Assembly (NCBI RefSeq): GCF_013141915.1 | Contig: NZ_SROX01000001.1 | Location: 186,001 to 250,000 of the forward strand | Direction: 5' to 3' | Length of the DNA: 64,000 nt | From: Cupriavidus necator | GTDB lineage: Bacteria; Pseudomonadota; Gammaproteobacteria; Burkholderiales; Burkholderiaceae | In this document: positions 44,247-54,506 of the stretch, piece by piece | How positions within the stretch are numbered: position 1 is the first letter of the stretch | How the letters are laid out: each line of letters begins with the position of its first letter | Notes under the pieces: generated by a model | Seen by the model: only the letters and a program-made list of their open reading frames with translations | The model's database searches: none | Told to the model about the DNA's origin: nothing | Position numbers and translations under genes: made by a program

Positions 44247-45259
44247 GCAATACCACCGCAACCGCCACCACCAATGCCGGGCCGAAGCTGAAGACCTCGG
44301 CCATGATCGCCTCCATCGCCGGCGAAGGGCAGGCCACCCGGTCCGCCCCGTTCGGCCACGCGCTGGTGGAGCTGGGCCGCCACAAGCAGGACGTGATCGG
44401 CATGACCGCCGACCTGGGCAAGTACACCGACCTGCATATCTTTGCCCAGGCATTCCCCGAGCGCTATTACCAGATGGGCATGGCCGAGCAGCTGCTGATG
44501 GGCGCCGCCGCCGGCTTCGCGCATGAAGGGGCGCAGCCCTTCGTCACCACCTACGCGGTGTTCGCGACCCGGCGCGCGTACGACTTCATGCACCAGGCCA
44601 TCGCCGAGGACAACCTCGACGTGAAGATCGTCTGCGCGCTGCCCGGGCTGACCACCGGCTACGGCCCCAGCCACCAGGCCGCCGAGGACCTGGCGCTGAT
44701 GCGCGCCATGCCCAACATGACCGTGATCGATCCGTGCGACGCGATCGATATCGAACAGATGGTGCCGGCCATTGCAGCGCACAACGGCCCGGTGTATGCG
44801 CGCCTGCTGCGCGGCAACGTGCCGGTGGTGCTGGACCAGTACGACTACAAGTTCGAGCTTGGCAAGGCCGCGCTGCTGCGCGACGGCGCCGAGGTCCTGG
44901 TGATCTCGTCGGGCATCATGACCATGCGCGCGCTGGAGGTGGCCAAGGCGCTGGAGCAGGACCGCATCGGCGTAGCGGTGCTGCATGTGCCGACCATCAA
45001 GCCGCTGGATACCGAGACCATCCTGCGCGAGGCGCGGCGCACTGGCCGCCTGGTGGTGGTGGCCGAGAACCATACCGTCATCGGCGGCCTGGGAGAAGCC
45101 GTGGCGGCCACGCTGATGCGCGCCGGCGCCTGCGTGCCATTCCGCCAGGTCGGGCTGCCGGACGCGTTCCTGGATGCCGGGGCGCTGCCTACGCTGCACG
45201 ATCGCTACGGCATCTCGGCGGGCGTGATGGCGGACACGATCAGGGGCTGGCTCGCCTAG
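44243..45259 (+). CDS. Transketolase, C-terminal subunit
   Basis: A 338-residue protein with the pyrimidine-binding and C-terminal domains. Key segments are VIGMTADLGKYTDLHIFAQAFPERYYQMGMAEQLLMGAAAG split across the domain (with the catalytic glutamate in MAEQ), the GLTTGYGPSHQAAEDLALMRAMP loop, and VVAENHTVIGGLGEAVA. The ATG overlaps the stop of the N-terminal subunit, so the two are made together. Confidence 0.9.
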   Translation: MSNTTATATTNAGPKLKTSAMIASIAGEGQATRSAPFGHALVELGRHKQDVIGMTADLGKYTDLHIFAQAFPERYYQMGMAEQLLMGAAAGFAHEGAQPFVTTYAVFATRRAYDFMHQAIAEDNLDVKIVCALPGLTTGYGPSHQAAEDLALMRAMPNMTVIDPCDAIDIEQMVPAIAAHNGPVYARLLRGNVPVVLDQYDYKFELGKAALLRDGAEVLVISSGIMTMRALEVAKALEQDRIGVAVLHVPTIKPLDTETILREARRTGRLVVVAENHTVIGGLGEAVAATLMRAGACVPFRQVGLPDAFLDAGALPTLHDRYGISAGVMADTIRGWLA

Positions 45260-45385
45260 CCCAAGGGCTGGCCAACGGACTGCCTTTCCCTCTGCTATGG
45301 TTAACAGGCCTGTCCGTCACGCGCGGCACCGGTGCCGCTGCCGCGTACGACGGGCCACGGCGACATCGCAACCAGGGAGAACGGC

Positions 45386-45982
45386 ATGAAACCCGGCAAG
45401 CTAATCGTGACGGCGGCGCTTGCCGCCGCTTGCGCCGCGTCCGTTACGGCGGTGGCGCAACCCGAGACCCGCGTTGACGCTGTCTCCGGCGTGGGCGCGT
45501 CGCGCACCACCGGCACGGTAAAGGCCACGGCCACGGTGGTGGCCATCGATGCCGCCACGCGCACCATTTCCCTCAAGGACGAGCAGGGCAAAGTCACCGA
45601 CGTGCAGGTGGGCGACGACGTGCGCAACTTCGCGCAGCTGCGTGTGGGTGACGCGGTCACGGTGGAATATACGCAGGCCTTGTCGGTGAGCCTGAACCGG
45701 CAGAGCGGCATCCGCTCCAGCACCGAACGCGAGATTGCGGACCGGGCCCCGCCCGGTGCCAAGCCCGGCGGCATGGTCGGGCGCGAGGTGACCGTCACCG
45801 CGGACGTAGTGGCGGTCGACACCAAGACTGGCATGGTCACGCTGAAGGGCCCGCGGGGCAGAATGGTGGACGTCCATGTCGCGGATCCGAAGCAGCTGAA
45901 GGCGGTCCGCGCCGGCGAGCAGGTGCAGGCGGTCTACACCGAAGCCATTGCGATCTCGGTCACGCCGCGCAATGCGCGCTGA
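45386..45982 (+). CDS. Exported protein with two repeated beta-rich domains
   Basis: A 198-residue protein with a signal peptide (MKPGKLIVTAALAAACAAS, cleavage near AVA/Q at about residue 24). Two halves repeat the same pattern: VKATATVVAIDAATRTISLKD...VQVGD...LRVGDAV...YTQALSVSL (about 45-107) and VTVTADVVAVDTKTGMVTLKG...VHVAD...VRAGEQV...YTEAIAISV (about 135-193). This looks like internal duplication of a small beta-barrel. The ATG follows AGGGAG. Function unknown; it is convergent with the VWA gene. Confidence 0.75.
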   Translation: MKPGKLIVTAALAAACAASVTAVAQPETRVDAVSGVGASRTTGTVKATATVVAIDAATRTISLKDEQGKVTDVQVGDDVRNFAQLRVGDAVTVEYTQALSVSLNRQSGIRSSTEREIADRAPPGAKPGGMVGREVTVTADVVAVDTKTGMVTLKGPRGRMVDVHVADPKQLKAVRAGEQVQAVYTEAIAISVTPRNAR

Positions 45983-45991
45983 ATTCGCTGG

Positions 45992-47062
45992 CTACAGCAC
46001 GCGCCCGAACCACCACAGCGACAATAGCCCCGCGCAGGCCGCCAGCAGCGCGCCCAGCGCGGCGAACAGCGCAGTGATCTCGACCTGGCTGCGCTTGTCG
46101 AATGCCAGCCGCGCGTTCAGCGCCCGGTATACGCGTTTCAGTTCCGCGGCGTCTTCCAGCCGGAAATACTCGGCGCCGGTGGCGTCGGCGACTTCCTTCA
46201 GCACTTTCTCGTCCAGCCTGACGCGGGCCGACCAGCCGTCGACCGAGAGCACCACGCCTTCGGGCGTGCCCACGCCCACGGTATAGATGCGCACGCCCTG
46301 CTCGGCGGCAAGCTGTGCCGCCCGCAGCGCGGCCGGGCCGGCGTTGCTTTCGCCGTCGGAGAACAGCACGATCGCGCCGGACGTATAGGAGCCCGGCTTC
46401 ACCGGCTCGGTGTCGGCGGGCGGATTGGCCAGGGCCGGTGGTTTTCGCGGGGGCGGGGTGTCGTCGTTCATCAGCCGCTCGGCATCGGGCGCGACCTGCG
46501 GCAGCAGCGTGGTCAGCGCAATCAGCAGGCCATTGCCAAGTGCGGTGCCGCCTTGCGGCTGCAGCCGCTCGATCGCGGTGGTGACGGCTTCCCTGGAACG
46601 TGTGGGTGCCTGTGCCACGGCGGCGGTGCCGGCCATGGCGACCACGCCGACGCTGACGCCGGCGGGCTGCGCGTCCATCAGGATGGTGGCGGCCTGCTGC
46701 GCGGCGCGCAGGCGGCTGGGCTTGATATCCTGGGCCCGCATGCTGCCGGACAAGTCCAGCACCATCACCACCGTCTCGATGCGCGAGGGCAGCATCATCA
46801 CGGCCTGGGGCCGTGCGATCGCCGCGATCAGTGCGGCCAGCGCCAGCAGGATCAGCACCGGCGCCACGTGGCGGCGCCAGCCTGCGCCGCTGCGGGTGGC
46901 AACGCCCACCGTCTTCAGCGCCGGCAAATGCACGGCCGCGTGCCGCCTGCGCCGATCGAGCCAGACATAGCCCGCCGCCAGCACCCCGACCAGCGCGAAC
47001 AGCCACAGCATGCCCGGCCACAGGAAGCTGAACACGGGAAGGCGGCTGATTGCATCGATCAT
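45992..47062 (-). CDS. VWA-domain membrane protein, BatA-like
   Basis: A 356-residue protein with two N-terminal membrane segments, a von Willebrand A domain and a C-terminal membrane helix. The metal-adhesion motif D103-L-S105-G-S107 (VLDLSGSM) is intact, and the SDGESNAGP strand is present. It is the last gene of HtrA-like - MoxR - DUF58 - VWA, and its ATG overlaps the DUF58 stop. MoxR-VWA systems act as chaperones or in envelope stress; a homologous VWA gene lies divergently at the other end of the locus. Confidence 0.88.
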   Translation of the reverse strand: MIDAISRLPVFSFLWPGMLWLFALVGVLAAGYVWLDRRRRHAAVHLPALKTVGVATRSGAGWRRHVAPVLILLALAALIAAIARPQAVMMLPSRIETVVMVLDLSGSMRAQDIKPSRLRAAQQAATILMDAQPAGVSVGVVAMAGTAAVAQAPTRSREAVTTAIERLQPQGGTALGNGLLIALTTLLPQVAPDAERLMNDDTPPPRKPPALANPPADTEPVKPGSYTSGAIVLFSDGESNAGPAALRAAQLAAEQGVRIYTVGVGTPEGVVLSVDGWSARVRLDEKVLKEVADATGAEYFRLEDAAELKRVYRALNARLAFDKRSQVEITALFAALGALLAACAGLLSLWWFGRVL

Positions 47063-48061
47063 GCTGCCCCCCTGGCGATGCTCGCCGCTTTGGCGCTGCC
47101 TTGCTGGCGCCGGCGCTGGCGCGCGAAGCTCAGCAGCGCCAGGTCGAGCCGGGCGTAGGTCGATAGCGTCAGGCACGCCACCCCGGCGCGCGCGAAGGCC
47201 TGGCGCAGCTCCGCCTCGCGCGCCTCGGCGGCGGCGGCGAAGCGCTTGCGGAAGGCTGGGTCATGGGTGTCGACGAACAGTTGCTCGCCGGTCTCCGCAT
47301 CCTGCAGCACCACCAGTCCCAGGTCGGGCAACGCCGTTTCCAGCGGATCGACCAGTCGCACCGCGACGACTTCATGGCGCCGGGCCAGCATGCCCAGCGA
47401 CGCCTGCCAGCCGGGCGCGCTGATGAAATCCGACACCACGAACACCACCGAGCGCCGCCTGGCCACTGCGCGGGCGCGTTCGAGCAGGTCGTGCAGGCGG
47501 GTGTCGCCCGGCGCTGCGGCGGGCGTGGCGCGCATGCGGTGCAGCAGGTGCAGCAACTGGCGGCGCCCGGCGCGCGCGGGCACCACCGTGGCGGCCACGT
47601 CAGTGGCGCCGCCATAAAGCACGGCTCCCACCCGGTTGCCATAGCGCGTCAGCAGCAGCGCCATGACGGTGGTGAAGTCGCTCAGCAGGTCGCGCTTGCG
47701 CACGCTGCCGGAGCCGAAGTCGATCGATCCGCTCAGGTCCAGCAAGAACCAGGCCGCGACTTCGCGGTCTTCCTGGTACTCGCGCACATGGGGCGTCTGC
47801 AGGCGGGCGGTCACGTTCCAGTCGATGTGGCGCACGTCGTCGCCGGGGTGGTATTCGCGCAGGTCGGCAAGGTCCAGGCCGAAGCCGCGGAACAGCGTGC
47901 GGTAGTCGCCTTGCAGCAACCCGTCGAGGCGGCGCACCACGGTCCATTCCAGGCGCCGCAGCAAGGCGTCGGTCTGGCTCGCGCCGACGCCGGCAAGTGC
48001 CACGCCGGATGCCGCGCCGGAGGCGACGGCCTCGGGCGCGGTGTCCGGCTCGTCGCGGCGC

Positions 48062-48084
<23 letters not shown>
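47059..48084 (-). CDS. DUF58 domain protein
   Basis: A 341-residue cytosolic protein of the DUF58 family, always found next to MoxR ATPases. Characteristic segments are RRLEWTVVRRLDGLLQGDYRT, GLDLADLREYHPGDDVRHIDWNVTAR and the VWA-like FLLDLSGSIDFGSG. It starts inside the end of moxR (23-nt overlap) and ends overlapping the VWA gene, so all three are translated in close coupling. Confidence 0.9.
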
Positions 48085-49075
<991 letters not shown>

Positions 49076-49086
49076 AGGTCCCCGCG

Positions 49087-50007
49087 TCAGAAAGGAGAAG
49101 TTCCGATGGATACGCCGGCGCTTTCGATCGTGGTGGCGAAGCCGATGCCGATGAAAGTGCCGCTGTTGCCCGGATTGAGGATGGCGGTGACGATCCCCAC
49201 TACCTCGCCGTTCATGTTCACCAGCGGGCCGCCCGAGTTGCCCGGATTGACCGCGGCGTCGAACTGGATCAGCTTGTCCAGGGTGCGCTTGTTGTCCGGC
49301 GCGACGAATTCGCGGTCCAGCCCGGACACCACGCCGGCCGACACCGACGGGCCGATGCCGAATGGAAAGCCCACCGCGACCACCCCGGAGCCGGGTGCCA
49401 GGTCACGGCTGGATCCCAGCGTTGCCGCGGGCAGGTCGTCAGGGATCGACTTGGCCTGGATCACGGCGAGGTCCTTCTCGGGAATCGCCTGCAGCAGGGT
49501 CGCCTCGGAGGTGTGTCCGTCATGGAAGGTCAGCTCCAGCCGGCGCGCTCCGGCGACAACGTGGAGGCTGGTGAGGATCAAGCCGCGCTCGGTAACCACC
49601 ACGCCTGAGCCGATGTGGCGGGATTCCGGCTTGCTTTCCGCGCCGTTGCCAGGCGAACGCTCGTCAGGCAGGGACGGGACGGTCGGGGCCGGAGGCGTCG
49701 AAGGTGAGGACTCGGGCGGCGTGGCCGGGCCGTCACGCCCGGCCTGCGGCGCGGAAGCCGCATCGGCGGCTTTCTCCGGTGCAGGGAAGTTGCGGATTTC
49801 GACCACCGATTCCCGCACGGCCTCGGCGGCCATGGCGGTGCGAGAGGGCAGGGGTTTGGTCTCGAGCGTGTGCAGCACGGCCGCGTCGATGTCCTTCTGC
49901 GTCAGCGCGCGCGCCCTGGGCTGCATCAGCCATGCCGAGCCTACCCCGGCGGCGAGCACCAGCGCGACGGCCGTCGAGACCCATCCGTAGATCGTCACCC
50001 GTTTCAT
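49087..50007 (-). CDS. Membrane-anchored trypsin-like serine protease, HtrA-like without PDZ
   Basis: A 306-residue protease with one N-terminal membrane anchor (residues 8-28), a Pro/Ser-rich linker to about 130, and a trypsin-like domain. The triad is H149 (LTSLHVVAGA), D179 (PEKDLAVIQ) and S258 (NPGNSGGPLV). No PDZ domain follows, unlike DegP. The active site should face the periplasm. It is 11 bp before moxR on the same strand, so it is part of the MoxR locus and may clear or process its clients. Confidence 0.88.
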   Translation of the reverse strand: MKRVTIYGWVSTAVALVLAAGVGSAWLMQPRARALTQKDIDAAVLHTLETKPLPSRTAMAAEAVRESVVEIRNFPAPEKAADAASAPQAGRDGPATPPESSPSTPPAPTVPSLPDERSPGNGAESKPESRHIGSGVVVTERGLILTSLHVVAGARRLELTFHDGHTSEATLLQAIPEKDLAVIQAKSIPDDLPAATLGSSRDLAPGSGVVAVGFPFGIGPSVSAGVVSGLDREFVAPDNKRTLDKLIQFDAAVNPGNSGGPLVNMNGEVVGIVTAILNPGNSGTFIGIGFATTIESAGVSIGTSPF

Positions 50008-50081
50008 CGCTGCCCCCGAGGTCCCGTCCCGCCGTGGAAAATACAGTACCATCCTCTTACCCACGCGCCAAGGAGCAGGGC

Positions 50082-51143
50082 ATGCAGTTTCTCTGGCCGC
50101 AGATGCTCTGGTTGCTGCTTGCGCTGCCGGTGCTGGCAGCCGCTTACCTGTACCTGCTGGCGCGACGCAAGAAGGCCGCGGTGCTGTATGCAAGCCTTGC
50201 ATTGCCGCGGGCCGCGCTGGGCCCGCGCCAACGCCTGCGGCGCCACATTCCGCCGTTGCTGTTCTTCTTCGCGCTGGCCGCGGCGCTGCTGGCCTGCGCG
50301 CGCCCCACCGCCACCATCACACTGCCGGCCGACACCGTGACCCTGGTGCTGGCGATGGACACCTCGCGCAGCATGGAGGCCGCCGACGTCCCGCCCAACC
50401 GCATCAGCGCGGCCCAGCAGGCCGCCCGCGACCTCGTCGTGGGGCTCCCGGCCAGCGTGCGGCTGGGCATCGTCTCCTTTGCCGGCACCGCGGCGGTGGT
50501 GCTGCCGCCCACCGACAACCGGCAGGACATGCTCGACGCAATCGAACGCTTCCAGCTGCAGCGCGGCACGGCCACCGGCAGCGGCCTGTTCCAGGCGCTC
50601 GCGGTGCTGTTTCCCGAAGACGGCATCGATCTCGAAGTGATCCTGTTCGGCAGCCGCTCGGACCGCGCCGGACGCGGCACCTCGCTGGACGAAGCCGCCG
50701 CGGCGGATGCCGCGCGCCGGCGCGAACAGAACCAGCAGGCGGCGCAGCCCGGCTCATACCGGCACGGCGCCGTGATCCTGCTCAGCGATGGCCGGCGCAC
50801 GACCGGCCCGGACCCGCTTGACGCCGCGCGCATGGCCGCCCAGCGGGGCGTGCGCGTCTACACCGTGGGCTTTGGGTCGCCGCAGGTCACGGGCGCGCCG
50901 GAATCGAGCCTGTCCTACTTCATGCAGCTCGACGAGCCGGCGCTGCGCGCGGTCGCCACCATCACCGGCGGCGAATATTTCCAGGCGGGCTCGGCGGCCG
51001 ACCTGACCCAGGTCTACCGCCAGCTCAGCGCGCGCTTTGCGCTGGAGCGCAGGGAAACCGAGCTGGGTGCCTTCTTCGCCGCCGGCGCGGTGCTGCTGCT
51101 GGCGGTGGCGTGCGGTTTGTCGATGCTGTGGTTCCGGCGGTGA
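50082..51143 (+). CDS. VWA-domain membrane protein, BatA/BatB-like paralogue
   Basis: A 353-residue paralogue of the VWA protein at the other end of the locus. It has N-terminal membrane segments (residues 5-27 and 57-72), a VWA domain with D93-T-S95-R-S97 (AMDTSRSM), and a C-terminal helix ending WFRR. The ATG follows AAGGAG. It is divergent from the protease gene, 74 bp away, so both may share one control region. Confidence 0.88.
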   Translation: MQFLWPQMLWLLLALPVLAAAYLYLLARRKKAAVLYASLALPRAALGPRQRLRRHIPPLLFFFALAAALLACARPTATITLPADTVTLVLAMDTSRSMEAADVPPNRISAAQQAARDLVVGLPASVRLGIVSFAGTAAVVLPPTDNRQDMLDAIERFQLQRGTATGSGLFQALAVLFPEDGIDLEVILFGSRSDRAGRGTSLDEAAAADAARRREQNQQAAQPGSYRHGAVILLSDGRRTTGPDPLDAARMAAQRGVRVYTVGFGSPQVTGAPESSLSYFMQLDEPALRAVATITGGEYFQAGSAADLTQVYRQLSARFALERRETELGAFFAAGAVLLLAVACGLSMLWFRR

Positions 51144-51182
51144 GGGCGGCTGCCGCACCGGCGGCATCGCGTGCCGCGGTCA

Positions 51183-52187
51183 CTACTGATCCGCCTTGGC
51201 CCCCGAACGGCGCACGATTTCCGCCCATTTCCTGCCTTCGGCGGCGTTGTAGCGGGCAAAGTCGGCGGGCGAAGAGCCCACCGGCTCGGCGCCCATGTCG
51301 GCATATTGCTGGCGCACATCCGCGCGCTTCAGCGCGGCGGCCGCGTGCGTGGCCAGCTTTTCCACCACCGCCGCCGGCGTGCCGCGCGGCGCCCACAGGC
51401 CATACCAGGTGCTGATGTCGAAGCCGGGCAAGCCGGATTCCGCAACCGTCGGGATGTCCGGCAATGCGCTGGCGCGGCGCGTGGTGGTGACGGCGACGGC
51501 ACGCAGCTTGCCGGACTTGATGAAGGGCATGGCCGACGGCATGGAATCGAACATCAGCTGGATCTGGCCGCCCATCAGGTCCGTCAGCGCCGGGGCGCTG
51601 CCCTTGTACGGGACATGCTGCATCGGTACCTTTGCCGCCAGCTTGAACGATTCGCCGGCAAGGTGCTGGGCCGAGGCATTGCCCGCCGAGCCGAAGTTGA
51701 GCGCACCGCCCACGCGCCTGGCATAAGCAATCAGGTCCTGCACGGTCTTGACCGGTGAAGCGTTGTTGACCACCAGCACCAGCGGTACGTCGGCCAGCTG
51801 CGTGATCGGCACGAAGTCCTTGAACGCGTCATAGCGCATCTTCGGCTGGATGCTGGGGTTGATCACATGCAGCGAGGCATTGGCCAGGATGGTGTAGCCA
51901 TCAGCGGGCGCGCGCGCCACGGTTTCGGCGCCGATCATGCCGCTGGCGCCGGGTTTGTTGTCGACCACCACGCCCTGGCCCAGGCTCTCGCCCATCTTGA
52001 CCGCGACCACGCGCGCCAGCAGGTCGGTGGGGCCGCCGGCGGGGTAGGGCAGCACCATGCGCACGGGATGCTGCGGGAATTCCTGCGCGCCGGCGGCAGC
52101 CGGGAGCAGCGCGGCTGCGGCCGCCAGTAGCAGCGCCGCGCGCAGCCGCGTACCCGCGGCACGGGGTTTAGGGTGTGGAATGTTCAC
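51183..52187 (-). CDS. Bug-family (TctC) periplasmic binding protein
   Basis: A 334-residue Bug protein with a signal peptide (cleavage near AGA/Q at about residue 35). Family segments are PVRMVLPYPAGGPTDLLARVV, VDNKPGASGMIGAE, and HVPYKGSAPALTDLMGGQIQLMFD. The start is GTG at 52187, after AAGGAG, and overlaps the stop of the oxidoreductase gene as GTGA. It is the last gene of a CoA-transferase - oxidoreductase - Bug operon, so its ligand is probably the acid those enzymes process. Confidence 0.92.
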   Translation of the reverse strand: MNIPHPKPRAAGTRLRAALLLAAAAALLPAAAGAQEFPQHPVRMVLPYPAGGPTDLLARVVAVKMGESLGQGVVVDNKPGASGMIGAETVARAPADGYTILANASLHVINPSIQPKMRYDAFKDFVPITQLADVPLVLVVNNASPVKTVQDLIAYARRVGGALNFGSAGNASAQHLAGESFKLAAKVPMQHVPYKGSAPALTDLMGGQIQLMFDSMPSAMPFIKSGKLRAVAVTTTRRASALPDIPTVAESGLPGFDISTWYGLWAPRGTPAAVVEKLATHAAAALKRADVRQQYADMGAEPVGSSPADFARYNAAEGRKWAEIVRRSGAKADQ

Positions 52188-53194
52188 GTCTCTGTCTCCT
52201 TGATTTTTATCGCTACCTTGCCCACCACCTGGCGGGATTCCAGCGCGGCCAGGGCATCGCCCAGGCCGGTGATCGGATACGTCGCCGACACGGTGGGCGC
52301 CAGCTTGCCCCGCGCGGCCCAGTCGAACAGCGTCGCCATGACCCCCTGCAGCGCCGACGCGTGCTGCGCGCGTTCATTGGCAGGGGTCCAGCCGATGTAG
52401 CGGCCAAAGAAGAACCCGTGCAGCGTCAGGTTCTTGACCAGCAGGAGGTTCACCGGCGCCTGCGGGATGGTGCCGCTGGCAAAGCCGATGCTGAGGATGC
52501 GGGCATTGGCCGCTGCCGCGCGCAGCGCCTGCTGGAACAGGTCGCCGCCGACGGGGTCCACCACCACGTCCGCGCCGCGGCCGCCGGTGAGGGCCTTGAC
52601 CGCGGGCGCCAGGTCTGCCGGCGCGAGCGCGTGCGTGGCGCCGCGCCGCAGCGCGTCGGCGCGCTTGGCTGCGGTGCTGGCGCAGGCGATCACGGTGGCG
52701 CCGAGTTCGCGCGCGATTTCCACGGCGGCCAGGCCCACGCCGGCGCCGGCGCCCAGCACCAGCACGGTGTCGCCGGCCTGCAGCGCGCAGCGCCAGACCA
52801 GCCCGCAATACGCCGTGCCGTAGGAGATCGGCACCGGCAGCGCCACCGTTGGCGGCAGTTCGTCCGGCACGCGGTAGACCGTGTATTCGGGCAACGTGAC
52901 CTGTTCGGCAAAGCAGCCCCAGTCCGCGATCGCCACCACGCGGTCGCCGGGGCGCAGCCGCGTGACAGCATCGCCGCAGGCGAGCACGCGGCCGACGGCT
53001 TCCGTGCCCGGCACGAAAGGCAGCGGCGGGCGGCGCTGGTACTGCCCGGCGATCATCAGGCCGGTGGCGTGGCTGACGCTGGCGTATTCGACGGCGATCG
53101 TTACCGCATGCGCGTCTGCCAGCGCCGGCTCCGGAATCGCCTGCACGGCGACGTCATGCACGCTGCCGAACCGCTCGCATACCAGCGCCTTCAT
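52184..53194 (-). CDS. Medium-chain oxidoreductase, quinone oxidoreductase-like
   Basis: A 336-residue NAD(P)H-dependent enzyme of the zinc-free group. It has the Rossmann motif VLVLGAGAGVGLAAVEIARELG and VVVDPVGGDLFQQALRAAAANARILSIGF split over the fold, with FVPGTEAVGRVL in the catalytic domain. Both ends overlap neighbours by 4 nt (ATGA and GTGA). It could act on an enoyl-CoA or an unsaturated ketone; substrate unknown. Confidence 0.88.
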   Translation of the reverse strand: MKALVCERFGSVHDVAVQAIPEPALADAHAVTIAVEYASVSHATGLMIAGQYQRRPPLPFVPGTEAVGRVLACGDAVTRLRPGDRVVAIADWGCFAEQVTLPEYTVYRVPDELPPTVALPVPISYGTAYCGLVWRCALQAGDTVLVLGAGAGVGLAAVEIARELGATVIACASTAAKRADALRRGATHALAPADLAPAVKALTGGRGADVVVDPVGGDLFQQALRAAAANARILSIGFASGTIPQAPVNLLLVKNLTLHGFFFGRYIGWTPANERAQHASALQGVMATLFDWAARGKLAPTVSATYPITGLGDALAALESRQVVGKVAIKIKETET

Positions 53195-54414
53195 TGGACA
53201 CCTGCCCTGGCCGCAGGGGCCTGCCGCACCACGCCCTGCCGCAGCCAGTCGTCGATGGCGGGCTGGCCGAAGCCCGCCTCGCGCAGGATCTCGACGCTAT
53301 GTTCGCCGTTGGCGGGCGCCGCGCCGGCATCCCGGCGCATGCCGCGCGCCGGGATGCCGGCAAAGGGCAGCGGCCCCAGCCCGGGCTGGGCAAGCGCCTG
53401 GAAGCTCTGCCGATGCACCGCCTGGGGGTGCGACAGCACGTCGTCATAGCTGCGTACCGGGGCATGCAGCACGTCATGCCGGCTGAGGATCTCCTGCCAT
53501 TGCGCGGTGGTGCGCGTGGCGATCCGGCTGGCCACCAGCTGGTTGAGCAGCGCGGCATGCGCCATGCGCGCGGCGTTGTCGGCAAAGCGCGGATCATCGA
53601 GCCAGTCGGCATGGTCCAGCGCGCGGCACAGCTTGCCGAACTGGGCGTCGTTCAGCGCCAGCAGCGTCACGCTGCCGTCGCGGCTGGCATAGACGCCGTT
53701 GGGCGCGCTTACCGGTCCCGCGGCGGCGGGGCCGCCCAGGGCATGCTCGAGCAGGTTGTTGGCCTGCAGCGCGCAGCAGGCCTCGAACAGGTTCAGCTCG
53801 ACATGGCCGCCGCGCCCGCTGCGAAAGCGCCGGCACAGCGCCGCCGCGCAGGCCTGCGCGGCATACAGGCCGGTGGCCGCATCGGCCAGCAGCATGCCGA
53901 TGCGGCGCGCGCCGGCGCCGGCATCGCGGTTGGCGAACATCAGCCCGGAATCGGCCTGCATCACCGAATCCGACGCCGGGTAGTCGGCATACGGACCATC
54001 CGGCCCATAGCCGCTGATCGACACATAAACCAGTTCCGGGCGTTGCGCGGCCAGCGCGCCATAGCCCACGCCGAGCCGCTCGGCCACTTGCGGGCGGAAG
54101 TTCTGCACCACCACGTCGGCCTGCAGCGCCAGGCCGAGCAGGACGGCCTTGCCGGCCCCCGTGGTGGCGTCGATGCAGGCGCTGCGCTTGCCGCCGTTGT
54201 AGGCCAGCGTCAGCGCACTGGTATCGCCGCGCACCACGCCCACCTTGCGGCCCCAGTCGCCCGCGGGCGGCTCCACCTTGATGACTTCCGCGCCTTGCTG
54301 CCACAGGATGTGGGCGCAATACGGTCCGGCAATGCCCTGGCTGATGTCGAGCACGCGCAGGCCGGCAAAGGGCAGATCCGCGTCGGGCGGGTTGGCAGGG
54401 AATGAAGGGGGCAT
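53191..54414 (-). CDS. CaiB/BaiF (class III) CoA-transferase
   Basis: A 407-residue class III CoA-transferase. It has FAGLRVLDISQGIAGPYCAHILWQQGAEVIKVEPP, VVVQNFRPQVAERLG, and GGHVELNLFEACCAL in the catalytic region; the last reads NLFE where many members have a nucleophilic Asp, so activity of this copy is less certain. It is the first gene of the operon and divergent from a LysR gene. Confidence 0.87.
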   Translation of the reverse strand: MPPSFPANPPDADLPFAGLRVLDISQGIAGPYCAHILWQQGAEVIKVEPPAGDWGRKVGVVRGDTSALTLAYNGGKRSACIDATTGAGKAVLLGLALQADVVVQNFRPQVAERLGVGYGALAAQRPELVYVSISGYGPDGPYADYPASDSVMQADSGLMFANRDAGAGARRIGMLLADAATGLYAAQACAAALCRRFRSGRGGHVELNLFEACCALQANNLLEHALGGPAAAGPVSAPNGVYASRDGSVTLLALNDAQFGKLCRALDHADWLDDPRFADNAARMAHAALLNQLVASRIATRTTAQWQEILSRHDVLHAPVRSYDDVLSHPQAVHRQSFQALAQPGLGPLPFAGIPARGMRRDAGAAPANGEHSVEILREAGFGQPAIDDWLRQGVVRQAPAARAGVQ

Positions 54415-54430
54415 GAGTTGGGCGGCAGCG

Positions 54431-54449
54431 ATAAACGGGAGAGCTTTAT
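54431..54449. promoter_or_regulatory. Dyad ATAAA-N9-TTTAT in the CoA-transferase/LysR gap
   Basis: A 5-bp inverted repeat in the 92-bp divergent gap, AT-rich against a GC-rich background. It is a candidate LysR site for the gene at 54507. Confidence 0.35.
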
Positions 54450-54506
54450 GCTAGGGTTGGCCTCCCGCCGAAACAATCCCCCGACTTGTGCCAATGGTGT
54501 TGACTG

